NCBI GenBank assembly: GCA_028551475.1
Contig: CM052361.1
Span: 9,059,501 to 9,123,500, forward strand
DNA length: 64,000 nt
Reading direction: 5' to 3'
From: Casuarina equisetifolia
Lineage: Eukaryota; Streptophyta; Magnoliopsida; Fagales; Casuarinaceae
Shown here: in pieces, positions 36,438-48,800 of the stretch
Numbering within the stretch: position 1 is the stretch's first letter
Layout: each line of letters starts with the position of its first letter
Translations under genes and position numbers: made by a program
Notes under the pieces: model-generated
What the model was told of the DNA's origin: nothing
Database searches by the model: none
What the model saw: the letters and a program-made list of their open reading frames with translations, nothing else

Positions 36438-36717
36438 TTGGTGAATTACATCATGTGTTTTATTATTTTGATTCCTAATATTATCTTGTTTATTAAAGAT
36501 TTTGGTCCCTATAATATTCATATTTTATGCTTCTTGTTCATAACTTAGTTTTCCTTTAAGTACTTAATTTCTATCAGTTGGTGAATTATATGATGTGTTT
36601 CATTATTTTTGATTCCTAATATTATCTTGCTTATTAAAGATTTTGGTCACTATAATATCAATATTTTATGCTTCATCTTGTTCTTAACTTAGTTTTCCTT
36701 TAAGCACTTAACCTCTC
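36438..36717. repeat. 140-bp tandem duplication in unit 1
   Basis: Two units beginning TTGGTGAATTA, 36438-36577 and 36578-36717, are nearly identical and include GATTCCTAATATTATCTTG. Unit 2 has a single copy starting at 51681. Confidence 0.85.
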
Positions 36718-36955
36718 AACAACTACTTTTATTTTTTATTTTTTTATTTTTAATGCATGTAACCAAACTCATATATTCGAATATCAAATATGAGACCAGC
36801 AGATCTCAAATTTGTTGATGGCCTCTTTCAGACCATACTTCTAGGTTTTAGTGATCTTGTCAAAAGATTCTTGGAGACCTTCCTAGATGTCGGCGATAGT
36901 GGTTTGGCGAGACGAAAGATGCTCTAGATTGGGCTCAATGGAATTAATGAGCCAC

Positions 36956-37381
36956 TGCAACGATCTCAATAAGCCCTTAGCCACGTCAGCTGGAGAGAGT
37001 CCATGTCAACTATTATAAGATAAATAAGTGGCGAGAGTTAGTTGATGAGCTGTTAAGGTGGATAATCCTGTTGAGTCTGTTAGTCGATTCTGTTAAAACT
37101 GTTAAGATCGTTAATCACCCAAGTGGTAGTATAAATATGACATAAGGGTGTGTAGAGAGGCATTGAAGTCATTTGTAATATTCAGTTCAAGACTGGATTA
37201 GGAGGTCTGGGGTTCCCTTATAAGAAATCCCGTGAGTTGTACTCTTGGTTTGTCAAGATTGGTCGAAAGGCCAAGTTACCGAAATACAGTTCCACAGAAG
37301 CTTTCCATTCTGTGAGGAATTCTTCTCAAATTCCTATCAATTCTCGTGTTAAAGTGTTTTTAGAATATCTGAACCACTGCA
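36956..37381 (+). repeat. 5' LTR of gypsy element
   Basis: It begins TGCAACGATC and ends GAACCACTGCA. TATAAATA at 37130-37137 is the likely LTR TATA box. Confidence 0.95.
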
Positions 37382-37398
37382 AATTGGTATCCAGAGCC

Positions 37399-40300
37399 AT
37401 GACCACCGGGGATCTTGAAAAGGTTTCCAACGAGAGCCTTCAGCTTCAGCTCAAGGAGCTTACTGACACTGTGCACCAAATAGTTGATGCTCTCAATGCC
37501 AAGATTGATAGTGTCGCAGATCGTGTAGATTCTGAAAAAAATCTCGATGAAGGCTCTTCTCATCAGAATGGTCGAACACGCTCTCGCATCGATAGACGTT
37601 CTTCGGCGGGGCAAATTCAGACCAGAACTGTGCGTCTGGAGTTTCCTAAATTCGAAGGAAGTTCCGATCCAACCTGGTGGATCGATAGAGCAGTTCAGTT
37701 CTTTGAGTTTCATGAAACTCCCGAAGAGGACCAGGTTCGAATAGCTTCTTGGCATATGGACAGAGAAGCTCAGTTAGTCTATCAACTCTTGAAAAAGGAG
37801 TATGGAGACAGATAACTGACATGGACTATTCTCACTGCTGGATTAATGAAGCAATTTGGTCCAACTATGTTTGTTGATCATTTCGGCGAACTCACCAAAC
37901 TAAAACAAATTGGATTTGTTCATGAATACCAGCTGCAGTTTGGTAAGTTACTCCTCCACTCTGGTCATTTGGATGCTTTAAAATCTATTAGCTGTTTTAT
38001 CAGTGGCTTAAAGGATAAAATTTGGTTGGATGTAATTGCTCATAATCCTCCTACACTTTCTGCTACCATTGGATTTGCTAAGTTGTTTGAAGCTAAAGAA
38101 TTGAGTAATAGGCAGAGCACTTCACATTCCCTAAAAGGTCCAACTACGGGTAACATGCTTGTTCCTAAAGCCATTGCTAATCATCCTCATATGCCTGTTA
38201 AGAAACTTACTCAACCAGAAATTATGGATAGAAGGGCTCGTGGTTTATGTTTCAACTGTGATGAAAGGTTCACTTCCGGTCACAGATGTAAAAAGCTGTT
38301 CTTGTTAGAAGGATTAGATCCTGGAGAACTACGGGAAGACATTGATACTGTGGTAGAAGAAGAGGAACAAGAAGGGGAATTGAAGGTTATGTCCATGGCT
38401 ACTCTGTGTGGTACCAAATGTCCTCGAACAATGAGGATTCATGGAGATATGGGGATTAATAAGGTGAGAGTTGGAGTTCTTATTGACTCCGGTAGTACTC
38501 ACAACTTTGTGAGTGCTCAGTTGGCCAGAAAAATGCAACTGGAACCGGTTAAGGGCAGAACCTTTACAGTAGAAATAGCCAGTGGAGAAAGGCTCCGAGG
38601 AGAAGGATTATGTTCTCAAGTAGAATTAGTTCTACAAGGGAATCGAATGCATGCTGATTTCTTTATTATGCCTATTCCTAATGTGGGCGTTATTCTTGGC
38701 ATTCAGTGGCTACAAACCTTGGGGGAAGTTAGGTGGGAATTCTCTACCATGAAAATGTCTTTCATGCATACAGGAAGACTTGTAGAGCTACAAGGGGATA
38801 TTGATCTCCGGAATAGATTGGTGGACAGTGCTGAACTTGATAAACTGTTACAAAAGCAGAAACAAGGTGTGATGCTGCACATGGCGTTTGTGGAGAACCA
38901 AAATCTGATGAATTACCATTGGCCAAAACAGTTTGAACATTTACTGTTAAAATATGAGGTTCTCTTTCAAAAACCTCACGGCCTACCCCTTCACCGGTCA
39001 CATGAGCATCAAATCCTACTCAAGAATGAAACAAAAGTCATTACTAGCAGGCCTTATCGATATCCTTATCTGCAAAAAAAGGAAATAGAACAGTTAGTCC
39101 AAGAGATGCTAGATGAAGGCATTATCATGGAAAGTACCAGTCCTTTCTCTTCTCCTGTGATCTTAGTGAGAAAGAAAGATGGTACTTGGAGAATGTGTGT
39201 AGATTACCGAACATTGAACAAAGAAACTATTAAAGATGGGTTCCCAATCCCTGCTGTGGAGGAGCTATTAGACAAACTTCATGGATCCAAGGTATTTACC
39301 AAGTTGGATTTGCGTTCTGGTTATCACCAAATACGCATGCAGCCAGCTAATATTGGTAAGACAACTTTTCAAACTCCTATTGGGCATTATGAATTCTTAG
39401 TTATGCTGTTTGGGTTATGCAATGCCCCTTCCACATTCCAAAGTTTGATGAACAAGGTGTTTAAAGAATATTTGAGCAATTTTGTGCTGGTTTTTTTTTA
39501 TGATATACTGGTATATAGTCAAAACTGGACTGAACATGTGCAGCATGTGAAACTTGTGTTTGAAAAATTGAAGCAAGCCCAGTTATTTGTTAAATGTGAG
39601 AAGTGTGCCTTTGAGGTTACAACTGTCCAGTATTTGGGGCATGTTATATCTGCCAAAAGGGTTGCTGTGGAAAAGGATAAGATAAAAGCTATGTTTGAAT
39701 GGCCATGTCCACGGTCAGTAAAATCCTTACGGGGTTTTTTAGGATTGACTGGCTATTACCAAAAATTCATACAGAACTATGGCATCTTGGCGGCACCACT
39801 CACAAAACTTCTAAGAAAGGATTCCTTCTTCTGGAATACGGAGGCTGAGGCTGCATTTCAGAAACTCAAACAGGTTATGACCACAGCTCCTATCTTGCGA
39901 CTTCCAAATTTTTCTATTCCTTTCTTTGTAGAATGTGATGCATGTGGTATTGGAGTTGGTGCAGTTCTGTCTCAGGAACACAAGCCTATTGCTTATTATA
40001 GTCAAGCTCTTCAAGGTAGGAACCCACTCCTATCTACTTATGAGAAAGAATTACTAGCCCTTATTCTAGCTGTTAAAAGATGGAGGCAGTATTTGTTAGG
40101 GGTAAAATTCATTGTGCTAACTGATCAAAAAAGTTTGCAAAACCTTTGGAATCAGAAGATCACAACTCCTGCACAACAGAAATGGCTAATCAAATTGGTT
40201 GGCTATGATTTTGAGGTTAGATACAGACCTGGAAAAGATAATCCTGTCGCAGATGCTCTATCAAGGCAGGATGAAGAATTACCTCAGGATCATGATTGGG

Positions 40301-42060
40301 AAGCACAGAATGAAAAAAAATCAGCAACAATATCCAATGCTGAACATGATGGTAAGTTGATAGAAGCTAAGAAATTGCTCACCCGTGTAACAGATCCTAC
40401 TGATGAAGCAAACTGGCAAAGACATTCTTTGCACCAGATACAGATAGGGGAGGAAAAAATACACCAAGTGTAAAACGGTTCTGATAAGGGCAAAAGCATA
40501 TTGGAAAGTTTCTCTAAGCCTTGGTCGAGTTGTTGGGAAAAAGGTGAAACTAGTAGCATGTCCACCAGAGATGAAAGAGAATTAAGAGCCATTTCTATGC
40601 CCAGTCCCGCGTGGCTTACTACTGTTCAAGAAGAAGTATGCCAAGATCAAGAAATGCAAAAAATACTGAATAAGCTTTGTACTAGAGAAGCTGACTCTAA
40701 ATGGCAATATAGGAATGGCGTCCTATTTTACAAAGACAAAATTTTCTTGAGTAATTCTTCTACATTGATTCCGATTATTCTTCAAGAAATTCATGGTTCC
40801 ACTCATGAGGGGTACTTCAAGACATTACAAAGGGTCAAAGCAGTATTTTTTTGGCCTAAAATGAAGAAGGCAGTGCAACAATTTGTGAAGGAATGCATCA
40901 TTTGTCAAAAGGTTAAATGGCAAAATCTAAAACCCAGCGGGTTGCTGCAATCTCTCCCTATTCCAGCACAAATTTGGGAAGATTTGACAATGGATTTTAT
41001 AGAAGGACTGCCAAACTCCAAGAGGAAACAGGATATCTGGGTATTTGTCGACAGATTATCAAAGGCAGCTCATTTCTTGGCCCTAGCTCACCCTTATACT
41101 GCAGTAAGTGTGGCTCAACAATTCTTTGAACATATTTTTAAACATCATGGCATGCCTAGGAGCATCGTCTGTGATAGAGATGTTGTGTTTACTAGCAACT
41201 TTTGGCAACAATTGTTCAAGCTACAGGGAACAAAATTCAACTTCTCCATTACTTATCATCCACAAACAGATGGGCAGTCTGAAGTGGTGAATAAGACCCT
41301 TGAAGTCTACTTAAGATGCTTTAGTGGAGATCATCCGAAGGAATGGGTGAAGTGGCTACCTTGGGCTGAGTTCTGCTACAATACCAGTGTACACGGATCC
41401 ACTCAAAAGACACCATTTGAAGTAGTATATGGCAAATCACCTCCTAGCCTCCTCACTTACATCCCTGGTTCCACTAATATAGCTGCGGTTGATCAAGAGT
41501 TAACTGCTAGAGAAGCTGTATTGAAGAGCATTAAGGAAAGATTACGTGGAGCTCAAAATAAGATGCAAAAATATTACAATTTGGGGCGAAGAAAAGAGAA
41601 CTTCAAGGTAGGAGACCTTGTTTTCCTTAAATTGCAACCATACAGAGGAAATTCTGTCATGGTCCGCAAGAATCAGAAACTATCTCCCAGATACTTCGGG
41701 CCTTTTAAAGTATTACAAAGGATTGGTGAAGTAGCATATCGGTTGAAGTTGCCTCAAGGATCCAGAATTCACAATGTTTTTCACGTTTCCATGCTTAAGA
41801 GGTTTGTCGGTAAGGATGTTTCTGTCCAAACTGAACTTCCTACTTATTTGGTGGACGAAGATGTGATTAGCCCTAATCCTCAAGCTATATTGGAACAGAG
41901 AGTTAGAAAGAAGTGCTCTGAATTCTTAGTTCATTGGCAGGGACTTCCTGTGCAAGAAGTAACATGGATCGATGCAGAATTGTTTGAACAACGTTATCCC
42001 TTCTTCAACCTTGGGGACAAGGTTTCTGTTAACCGGAGAGGGATGCAACGATCTCAATAA
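37399..42060 (+). pseudogene. Gypsy gag-pol polyprotein with two in-frame stops
   Basis: One frame runs from 37399 to 42060 and is interrupted by TAA at 37813-37815 (inside gag) and TAA at 40471-40473 (between RNase H and integrase). Domains seen in order: gag; zinc knuckle CFNCDERFTSGHRC (near 38249); protease with IDSGSTHNFV (near 38482); RT with LDLRSGYHQIRM (near 39305); RNase H with STYEKELLALI; integrase HHCC zinc finger and DDE residues (MDFIEGLP, CDRDVVF, SEVVNKTLE); and a C-terminal chromodomain (LVHWQGLPVQEVTW). In the RT core, the position that normally holds the first of two catalytic Asp is Tyr (TAT, 39499-39501). Translation and reverse transcription are therefore probably lost, and mobility would need help from another element. 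Confidence 0.92.
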
Positions 42061-42469
42061 GCCCTTAGCCACGTCAGCTGGAGAGAGTCCATGTCAGCTA
42101 TTATAAGATAAATAAGTGGCGAGAGTTAGTTGATGAGCTGTTAAGGTGGATAATCCTGTTGAGTCTGTTAGTCGATTCTGTTAAAACTGTTAAGATCGTT
42201 AATCACCCAAGTGGTAGTATAAATATGACATAAGGGTGTGTAGAGAGGCATTGAAGTCATTTGTAATATTCAGTTCAAGACTGGATTAGGAGGTCTGGGG
42301 TTCCCTTATAAGAAATCCCGTGAGTTGTACTCTTGGTTTGTCAAGATTGGTCGAAAGGCCAAGTTACCGAAATACAGTTCCACAGAAGCTTTCCATTCTG
42401 TGAGGAATTCTTCTCAAATTCCTATCAATTCTCGTGTTAAAGTGTCTTTAGAATATCTGAACCGCTGCA
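42044..42469 (+). repeat. 3' LTR of gypsy element
   Basis: Same 426-bp length as the 5' LTR, with three transitions by direct comparison (A/G, T/C and A/G). The polyprotein reading frame runs into its first bases and ends at 42060. Confidence 0.95.
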
Positions 42470-43268
42470 GCCACGTTTTAACTGTGCCTTAGGTTTGCAC
42501 CCATCACTGTGCATCCTTACCAAAATCTTCTAACCGTGGAAGCTTGTTGGTGAGGAAGCTAAGCTTTTTCCAAGCAAGAAATATGATTTGGACTTGCTCG
42601 ACTTGAAGTTGGTAGTTAGCTTTGCCACTTAATTGGTGCGAAATGATGCTACTGGTTTGTAGATCGACAATAATTTGATGATAGGGATCATGAATGGAGC
42701 TGGGAAGGGCGATAGGGATGGGATTAGGGTTTGAATCAACCATTGGGACTGCAGCTAGGGTTTCGGTGGCAGAACTATAATTTGAAAAATGGGCAAATGG
42801 GTAATTTCAAATAGGGTGATGGCTCGCTTTGTTGCAAGGGCAGGGTGGGAAAGCAACAAAGATTGTGAGTGTAAGCCTGGAAATGGAGAAAAAGTTGCAA
42901 AAAAGGGTTCTAAGTCTGAAAAAAAGAAAAATGTTGCAAAGAGATTCCACACTTCTCCTATAGTTGAAAAAAAAAAAGGAAGTGAAAATAAAATGGCTAA
43001 GGAACGACCTAAGTTCTGGATACCATATCATAAAATGATGAAACGTGGGAATCAACTTCTATTGATATTGCACTGAATAAGACTGTACAATGAGAGTTCC
43101 TTATATACAAGCCTATGGTGATTCTTATATGAAAAGCCTATTATTTACAATAATTGGAATGCACATGTTTAGCCAAATATAATGCTACACAATATTCTCA
43201 ATAAAAAATGGAAGTGAATCTCTTGATCTTTTACATATGTACTATAGGAAGGAAGAACCTCCATTCTG

Positions 43269-45853
43269 TTAGATTCGACTTGACCACACTGAAAATCTCA
43301 TTATTGAAGTTCCTCTCCATTCCAAGACCATCTCATTTCCATTCTGTCCTTCGACCCTTATTGCGTATGAGCTTCCACTCTCCCTTACCATTTCTTTTGT
43401 TTCTGCTATTATGTCTTTGCTCATTCTCCGAACTTCCAATCCAACCCCTGCCTGAAGATGGATGCCCTCCCTCATCTCCTTCCATTTTCGGATCCAACCA
43501 AGGGCGGAGATGTAAGGGGAGACGAAGAGACACTTCATGGCTACTCTTGCTTCTGAGAGATGTAGTGGGAAAGTCACTTCTATTGATTCTAACAAGGCTT
43601 GGTAATGTAGCAAATGCTCGTCAAAGAATGACCCAAATCCTGAGCAATTTTTCAGCTTTTCACAAGCATTTCCATCGCCAAAGGTCACAATTCCCCTATT
43701 ACAAGCGGAATCAGCTATCAATTCCTTTGCTGTTCTTAGGAATTCCATAACATGCCTTCTGCTTCTCCCCCTTCCCATGTGTGGAAGCCCCACCATGCAA
43801 TTGAAAACCACCCATTCCCTCCTTCCACCCTCTCGCTTCATTTGCTTCACCAAATTCTCAATGCCCATCGCCTCCACCGTCAACTTCAGACAAAATGCTG
43901 AGCTTCTTCACAGAGTTGCCTTCTTGTTTCCTCGAACTTCCGGGATGAAGGAACATAATCAGAATCCTCCTCATCCCACTTGATTGATGTCAACTTTAAA
44001 TTGAAAATCAGAGTTTGGTGGGTTTATTGAGTATGACAATGTGTGGCCTTCTGGTTCAAGCTTGGGGGGTTTGATTTGGTGAACAAACTAATTGAATGAG
44101 GAAGCTCGAGGAGTTAGTAAACGAAGGAGATAAAACTAAAGCATCAAAATTATAACAAAAAGATGAGATGAATAACACAAGATTTATAAACAAATATGAG
44201 TGCAGAAAATTATTAAAAAGAACATAGCAAAAGCTATAAAGAAACACATTAAATTTAAAGAAGTAAAAGGAGAATAAGTGAAACTTTCATAGACGCATGG
44301 CCAGATGGCCCTGCTACCATTCACAAAAGATAGAACATGACTTTGGATAAAGCCGAAGGTGAGAAGAGATAATAGAGAAGGAGAGAGAGTGTGGAGTGAA
44401 GCAACTTAAGCTTTTTAAAGTTTTCTCATTATTTCTACAATCGTTGAGCGCCTTTATATAGGCAACTAAGGTAGCAACATAACAAAGCACAACTTGTACA
44501 CAACTTGCACAACTTGCTGGAAATACATCATCACGCAACACAGGTAGTTGCAGGCATTTAAGAGTTCTGTCATGAGATTAAGATAGCAGGATTTGTGGGA
44601 CCTCTTTTCTTATCCGATTCTGCAGCTTTGTGCGTTGAACCATACTCACTTTCAGATACATCCTCTTCATATGCCTTCAAGGCAGCAAGTGGGTCTTTTG
44701 TTCCCAGATATTCCCGCAGGGTGCATGTACCTTCAACGTTCTCATTCATGAAGATATCTCCCACGTTGCTTGTAGTTACAAACATGCCATGGTTATAATT
44801 CTCCCACGTTACGGCCAAACAAGTTTGTTCAGAATAGTAACTTTAACACTTTAATGTTCTGTTTTGGCGTGAAATTGCCTCAATGATTGAAGGCCATTGA
44901 ATCCCTTCTCCCATGTCGAAGTCCACTATGTGTATCTTCTCAGCATCGTCCGGGATAGCTTCAAGAATCGCAGAGTTTGCTGCGAAGTGAGGAAACCTTT
45001 CTGCTGGGAAGGTTTGGTAAAATTCCTTCAGTGCAGCCTCATAGTTCTTGCAGGACTCTTGTTTCAGGTAGCTGCCTCTGTTCTCGATTTCCAGGCACAG
45101 GTAGAAGGCAACACGCTCCAAGGTTTCCCCATCTGGGCTCACCTTCTCGCCGATGGATCTGAGAATAACCTGTGCAAGCTCTCTCTGTTCCTTCTCCAAG
45201 GCTTCGCCATAGGCCTTCAGTAGATGGCGAAGGCTCAACAGGTTATCGATTTCCATGTCTTCTTCCGGCACGATTAAGGCTGGTTGGATTGACGCTACTT
45301 TCGCTGACTCCATCATCGACGGGCTTGGACTCCATTGATCCTTCTCTATTGCTTCTTCATTAGTCCCAAGTTGATAAGGATGGCTTAATTGGTTATCGAT
45401 CTCCATGTCTTGTCCGGGCAAGGATGTTACACCTAATGATGACTCGGATATGACAGACGGGCTATGACTCCAAAATTCTTCTCCTTCAGTTGGCACTTGC
45501 ATCGAAGGGAAACTTCCCATACTCTTTTCAAAAGTACCATAGTCACCTGCAATCTCATCGACCCAAGTGGGGTCTAGGCTCTTCAACCCCAACGAGAAAT
45601 CTTCCGCGGCTAGCATGACTTGCTGCTGGGATTCATCGAAGGGTGGAAATTGGGAGAAGTCATCGAGAATCATGGTCGAAGAAAAGAGCGTGGAGCATGG
45701 TTCAGAGGAGTCTGTTTTGGCGAAGGGGGAAGAGAAATCGTAGTAATCAAACAGGAAATCCATGTTTTGGGTATGTCCGGGAAACTGTTCAAAAGTTGAA
45801 TCTATAACAGTGTCGAATGGCCATGAAGGCTGTAGAAGCTCAGGCTGCATCAT
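43269..45853 (-). pseudogene. GRAS copy 2, broken by insertion and frameshift
   Basis: The 5' part (45853 to about 44859) encodes the first 335 residues, through VHIID and RQNRTLK, and is nearly identical to copy 1. The 3' part (about 43999-43269) resumes at KLTSIKW and ends RFSVWSSRI. Between them lies an insertion of about 860 bp flanked by ACTTTAA. In the 3' part one base is missing near 43890 (GACAAA where copies 1 and 3 read GACCAAA), which shifts the frame after EEAQHF. The gene therefore has two independent lesions. A truncated product ending shortly after VHIID could still be made. VHIID itself is normal (HIVDFD). Confidence 0.9.
44000..44858 (-). mobile_element. Insertion in GRAS copy 2, unclassified, with possible captured exon
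   Basis: Boundaries come from comparison with copies 1 and 3, which are continuous here. ACTTTAA (7 bp) stands on both sides as a possible target duplication. The minus strand contains an 82-residue frame (44818-44570: MAVTWENYNHGMFVTT..., CTLREYLGTKDPLAALKAYE) with coding-like composition, which I do not recognise. Downstream are a TATATAAAGG box (near 44455) and TGGTAGCAGGGCC (near 44318), similar to a tRNA-Met primer-binding site. This suggests an LTR-element fragment carrying part of a host gene (inference). No terminal inverted repeats are seen. Confidence 0.55.
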
Positions 45854-48800
45854 CTTTTACTGATGTCTATGGGGGAAAAGGAAACTTTGAGGTGAAATTG
45901 CTTTACAGGAAAGCCAATTTATACACATATTTATAATCGGTGAATATGAAGAGAGAGATTAACATTAATTCATTGGAAAAACCGATTATAAAATTTAGCA
46001 TCTTCGACTATATGCTCCCCTTTTTTCTAATAATTTATGGCCAATCACAATCAGCCACTTTCGACAGAATTTCATTCCCACGCGGTTCCCCATTGACTCT
46101 TCCTTCTTAGCAGCTTCTTGAAGGTTGCCGGTGATGAAGACAACGTTGAATAACCTTCATTTCTTTTCAATGTAATCACTTTCAAATCCTTAGAGATGTA
46201 ACACGTAAATTAATATATTAAACGAATGGTATGGTGAAGAAAACACACCAGTGGTATTAATCCATGTAATGGAAAAGATGGAAGCTTCTATTTGAACCAC
46301 CTTGTCATCAACAGAATATGTTGTTCTCCTTAGGAAGGACAGGGCAGAAATAGTTCTCTATACATGAAAACTGCTGGAGATTGGGGGGCAAGACAGGGTG
46401 GGATCGGCACCATTTGAACCGCTCCAGAAAACGGATAAGGTTGGAGGAATATGCAAAGCATTTGCCTTGTGGATAGACTGCAACCTAGATGCAAATAAGA
46501 ACATTATGTCCTGCCATACCGATAGATTTCCCACTCCTCACCAGCCTATGGACATGACTATGGCAACAGGCGGGGACCAAAGGAGGAAGGCAGCTTAATC
46601 TGTGTATAAAATCACAAAGGAACAATGTAAATGTTGGAGAAAGTCATAGGTTAAAAAGATAAAATTGTTAGATAGTGCTTAAATATAAAAATATGTTTTT
46701 AACACATGACCTTATTTGAGTTAGACTTCAAATTTTCTAAGATACTATCAAGACCTAGGTTAATGTACTCTTGCCACTATTCAATTTTGAACTCTTTAAA
46801 GGTGCTTGGTGTATTTTTTTTTTTTTTTTTGGTTAAAAAACTCATGCTTCCTTGGAGTGTCAAATTTTGAACTAAGAGATTTTAAATAGCATCGCTTACT
46901 ACTAAACTAGATACTTGTTGATTAAATATGCTCAATGTATAGGAGAACGTCATTTTAATTCATTTAATCTTGAACTTAAGTTATGCTTTGTGTAAGTGAG
47001 AATATTGAAGATTAAAGTGTTAAATTAAAAAGACATAATCCTTAGTGTTTAAATATAAAAATATTTCTAGACTTATAAATAGCTCTTAGGTTGAACTTTG
47101 GACTTTTTAAAAGTAAAAACTATGATTTTTTTATTCGTTTTTGGGGGTTTCAGTACCAGTTCTCATTCTCCATACTTGTACAATCATTTTATGGATGCAA
47201 ACGAGCTGAATGTCTGCCCAAATTGTTTGCTTCCTATGTTTTCCTACAGCTGCTTCATTGGTTATATCATGTGATTGTCATTTAGATTAGATTAGTTCTC
47301 AAAATTTCTTGTTTTACTACGGATTAGAAGTCAAACTCAGCACAAGCTTTAGTCCAAGATCATACCTATTCATGAAATAGTGTTAAATATTACAAGAAGC
47401 AAGCTTTTCTAGACCATACCACTGCTTCTCTTTGTGGGAATGTACAGGAAGATTACCATCATACCAGCTTTAAGCCTAGTACGCTGGCTGAAAGAGTACT
47501 TGTCAGTAGCAATTTATCATTTGATAATGGTCTGAAAGCATAGCTTATACGCGACGTCATTCAAACAATAATTTGTCTTTGCATTGTCCGGTAATCTATT
47601 TGGATAGGGACTGCCAACGTAATCCTGCAAGCAAATCTCAAGGTATTGCACGCAATTTATATCGATCTGCAGTCCTGTGGGACGGCGTAATATGTCCAGA
47701 CGCAGAAGGGGCTTCTTTTCACCAGTAGAAGCGGGAACTTCTATGCAGTTAGCTTCGTTCCGTAGGGTTTTATCCATGAGAAACCTCATTTGTACAGTTT
47801 ATTCTTTTCTTGACAATTCTATTGTGCTTAGATGTTTAGAATGACCAATTCTTTTAAAAATTCCTCTCCAGATTTACTCCTAGAACTTGTAAATTTTGTT
47901 AGCAAGTTCATCTCTATTTCAAATTCACTTGTAAGGAGGTTGTAAACGATGTAAGACATTTTAATATCTTCATTTGCCAACATTGTGAAGTAAAGTTGTA
48001 AGTTTCACGAGTGGTATTAGAGGAGAGGCCCTCAACTACGAATTGTAAAAATATTTGATTTACACGAACCATGTCCATAAATATCATATTAAAAAATTTC
48101 ATTTTATCCTTCAAAATGACTTATAAAGTGTATGCAAAATTTTTCTGTCGATATCTAGCATGTTACAAGTAATGTAAAACATTCTAAAATTCTTATTTCA
48201 AAAAACAAGATGAAATAAATTGATATAAGTTTAACAAAAGGATCACAATGTTGAAGTTTGCGTTTACCGGTTGATATAACTTTCATGGAAGTACAGGAAA
48301 TTTTCTTAGAGAAAACATGGAAAGATAGCTATGTTTTGAGAGACTTTCTCTCTCCACTTTCAAAGCCTTCTCTCATCCTATCTATCCATAAATGGCTTCC
48401 TCCTTCTCCACTGTAGTCCCACAAACTAGGGCACCAAATGATCCCGATAATTCAAACAATCTACTTTTAACTTACCAAATATTTTGCATCAAGTGTTAAG
48501 GAAGAGCATTATGGATGATGTTTTCATTGTGTTTACTGTTTATTAGATCCATAGTTATCAAAGACTTCACCTCCAAAATATGATATTTTAGAGTTAAAAC
48601 CAGAGTAAACAGCCACATCCATGCAAAAGCAGAAACCTTTAAAACCTGTAAATCTCCGGAGCAAAAAGCAAGATGACAGATGCTGATACATGCATAGCAG
48701 AAGGGTCGCTGTGTCAAGGGTTGCGTCACAAGACGATCACGAAGATCCATGAAACTAGAGGATGTTTTCTTGGAGAAGACATGGAAAGATAGTTGAGATC

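Larger units (their letters stand above)
31282..36780. repeat. Duplicated non-coding module, unit 1 (5' side of GRAS copy 1)
   Basis: Long stretches align by eye with 45854-51900 (unit 2) and, more diverged, with 54601-57660 (unit 3) and 59634-61760 (unit 4). Shared landmarks are GGAAAAACCGATT near 31405, the block with AATCTGCATGTCTCTCGACC (33830 / 48945 / 56475 / 61115, with single-base variants) and GCATGGTCCAAGTTT (34201 / 49312 / 56871). Unit 1 lacks roughly 800 bp present in unit 2 (47470-48260) and has a 491-bp solo LTR and a 140-bp tandem duplication of its own. No intact gene is seen inside. Confidence 0.8.
36956..42469 (+). mobile_element. Ty3/gypsy chromovirus, complete with both LTRs
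   Basis: A 5514-bp element with 426-bp LTRs and the 5-bp target duplication GCCAC (36951-36955 and 42470-42474). The PBS-like TTGGTATCCAGAGCC follows the 5' LTR and a short purine tract (GGAGAGGGA) precedes the 3' LTR. Domain order gag, protease, RT, RNase H, integrase, chromodomain defines a Ty3/gypsy chromovirus. Small size and short LTRs suggest the Reina-like lineage (inference). LTRs differ at only 3 positions, so the insertion is recent. Confidence 0.95.
36780..43200 (-). mobile_element. Older copia fragment interrupted by the gypsy element
   Basis: The minus strand holds a copia-type gag. It starts at 42743 (MVDSNPNPIPIALPSS) and continues to 42470, then across the gypsy insertion to 36955-36850, where WLINSIEPNLEHLSSRQTTI appears, as in copia gag. 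Upstream, TGGTATCCAGA (43025-43015, minus) fits a primer-binding site. An LTR-like end with TATATAAGG follows at about 43030-43195. The frame has stops and no pol is seen, so it is a truncated relic. Bounds are approximate. Confidence 0.6.

Noticed and set aside
37237..37398. Start of gypsy gag inside the 5' LTR
   Set aside because: The frame is open there, but the PBS lies between it and the ATG at 37399, which is the normal gag start position.
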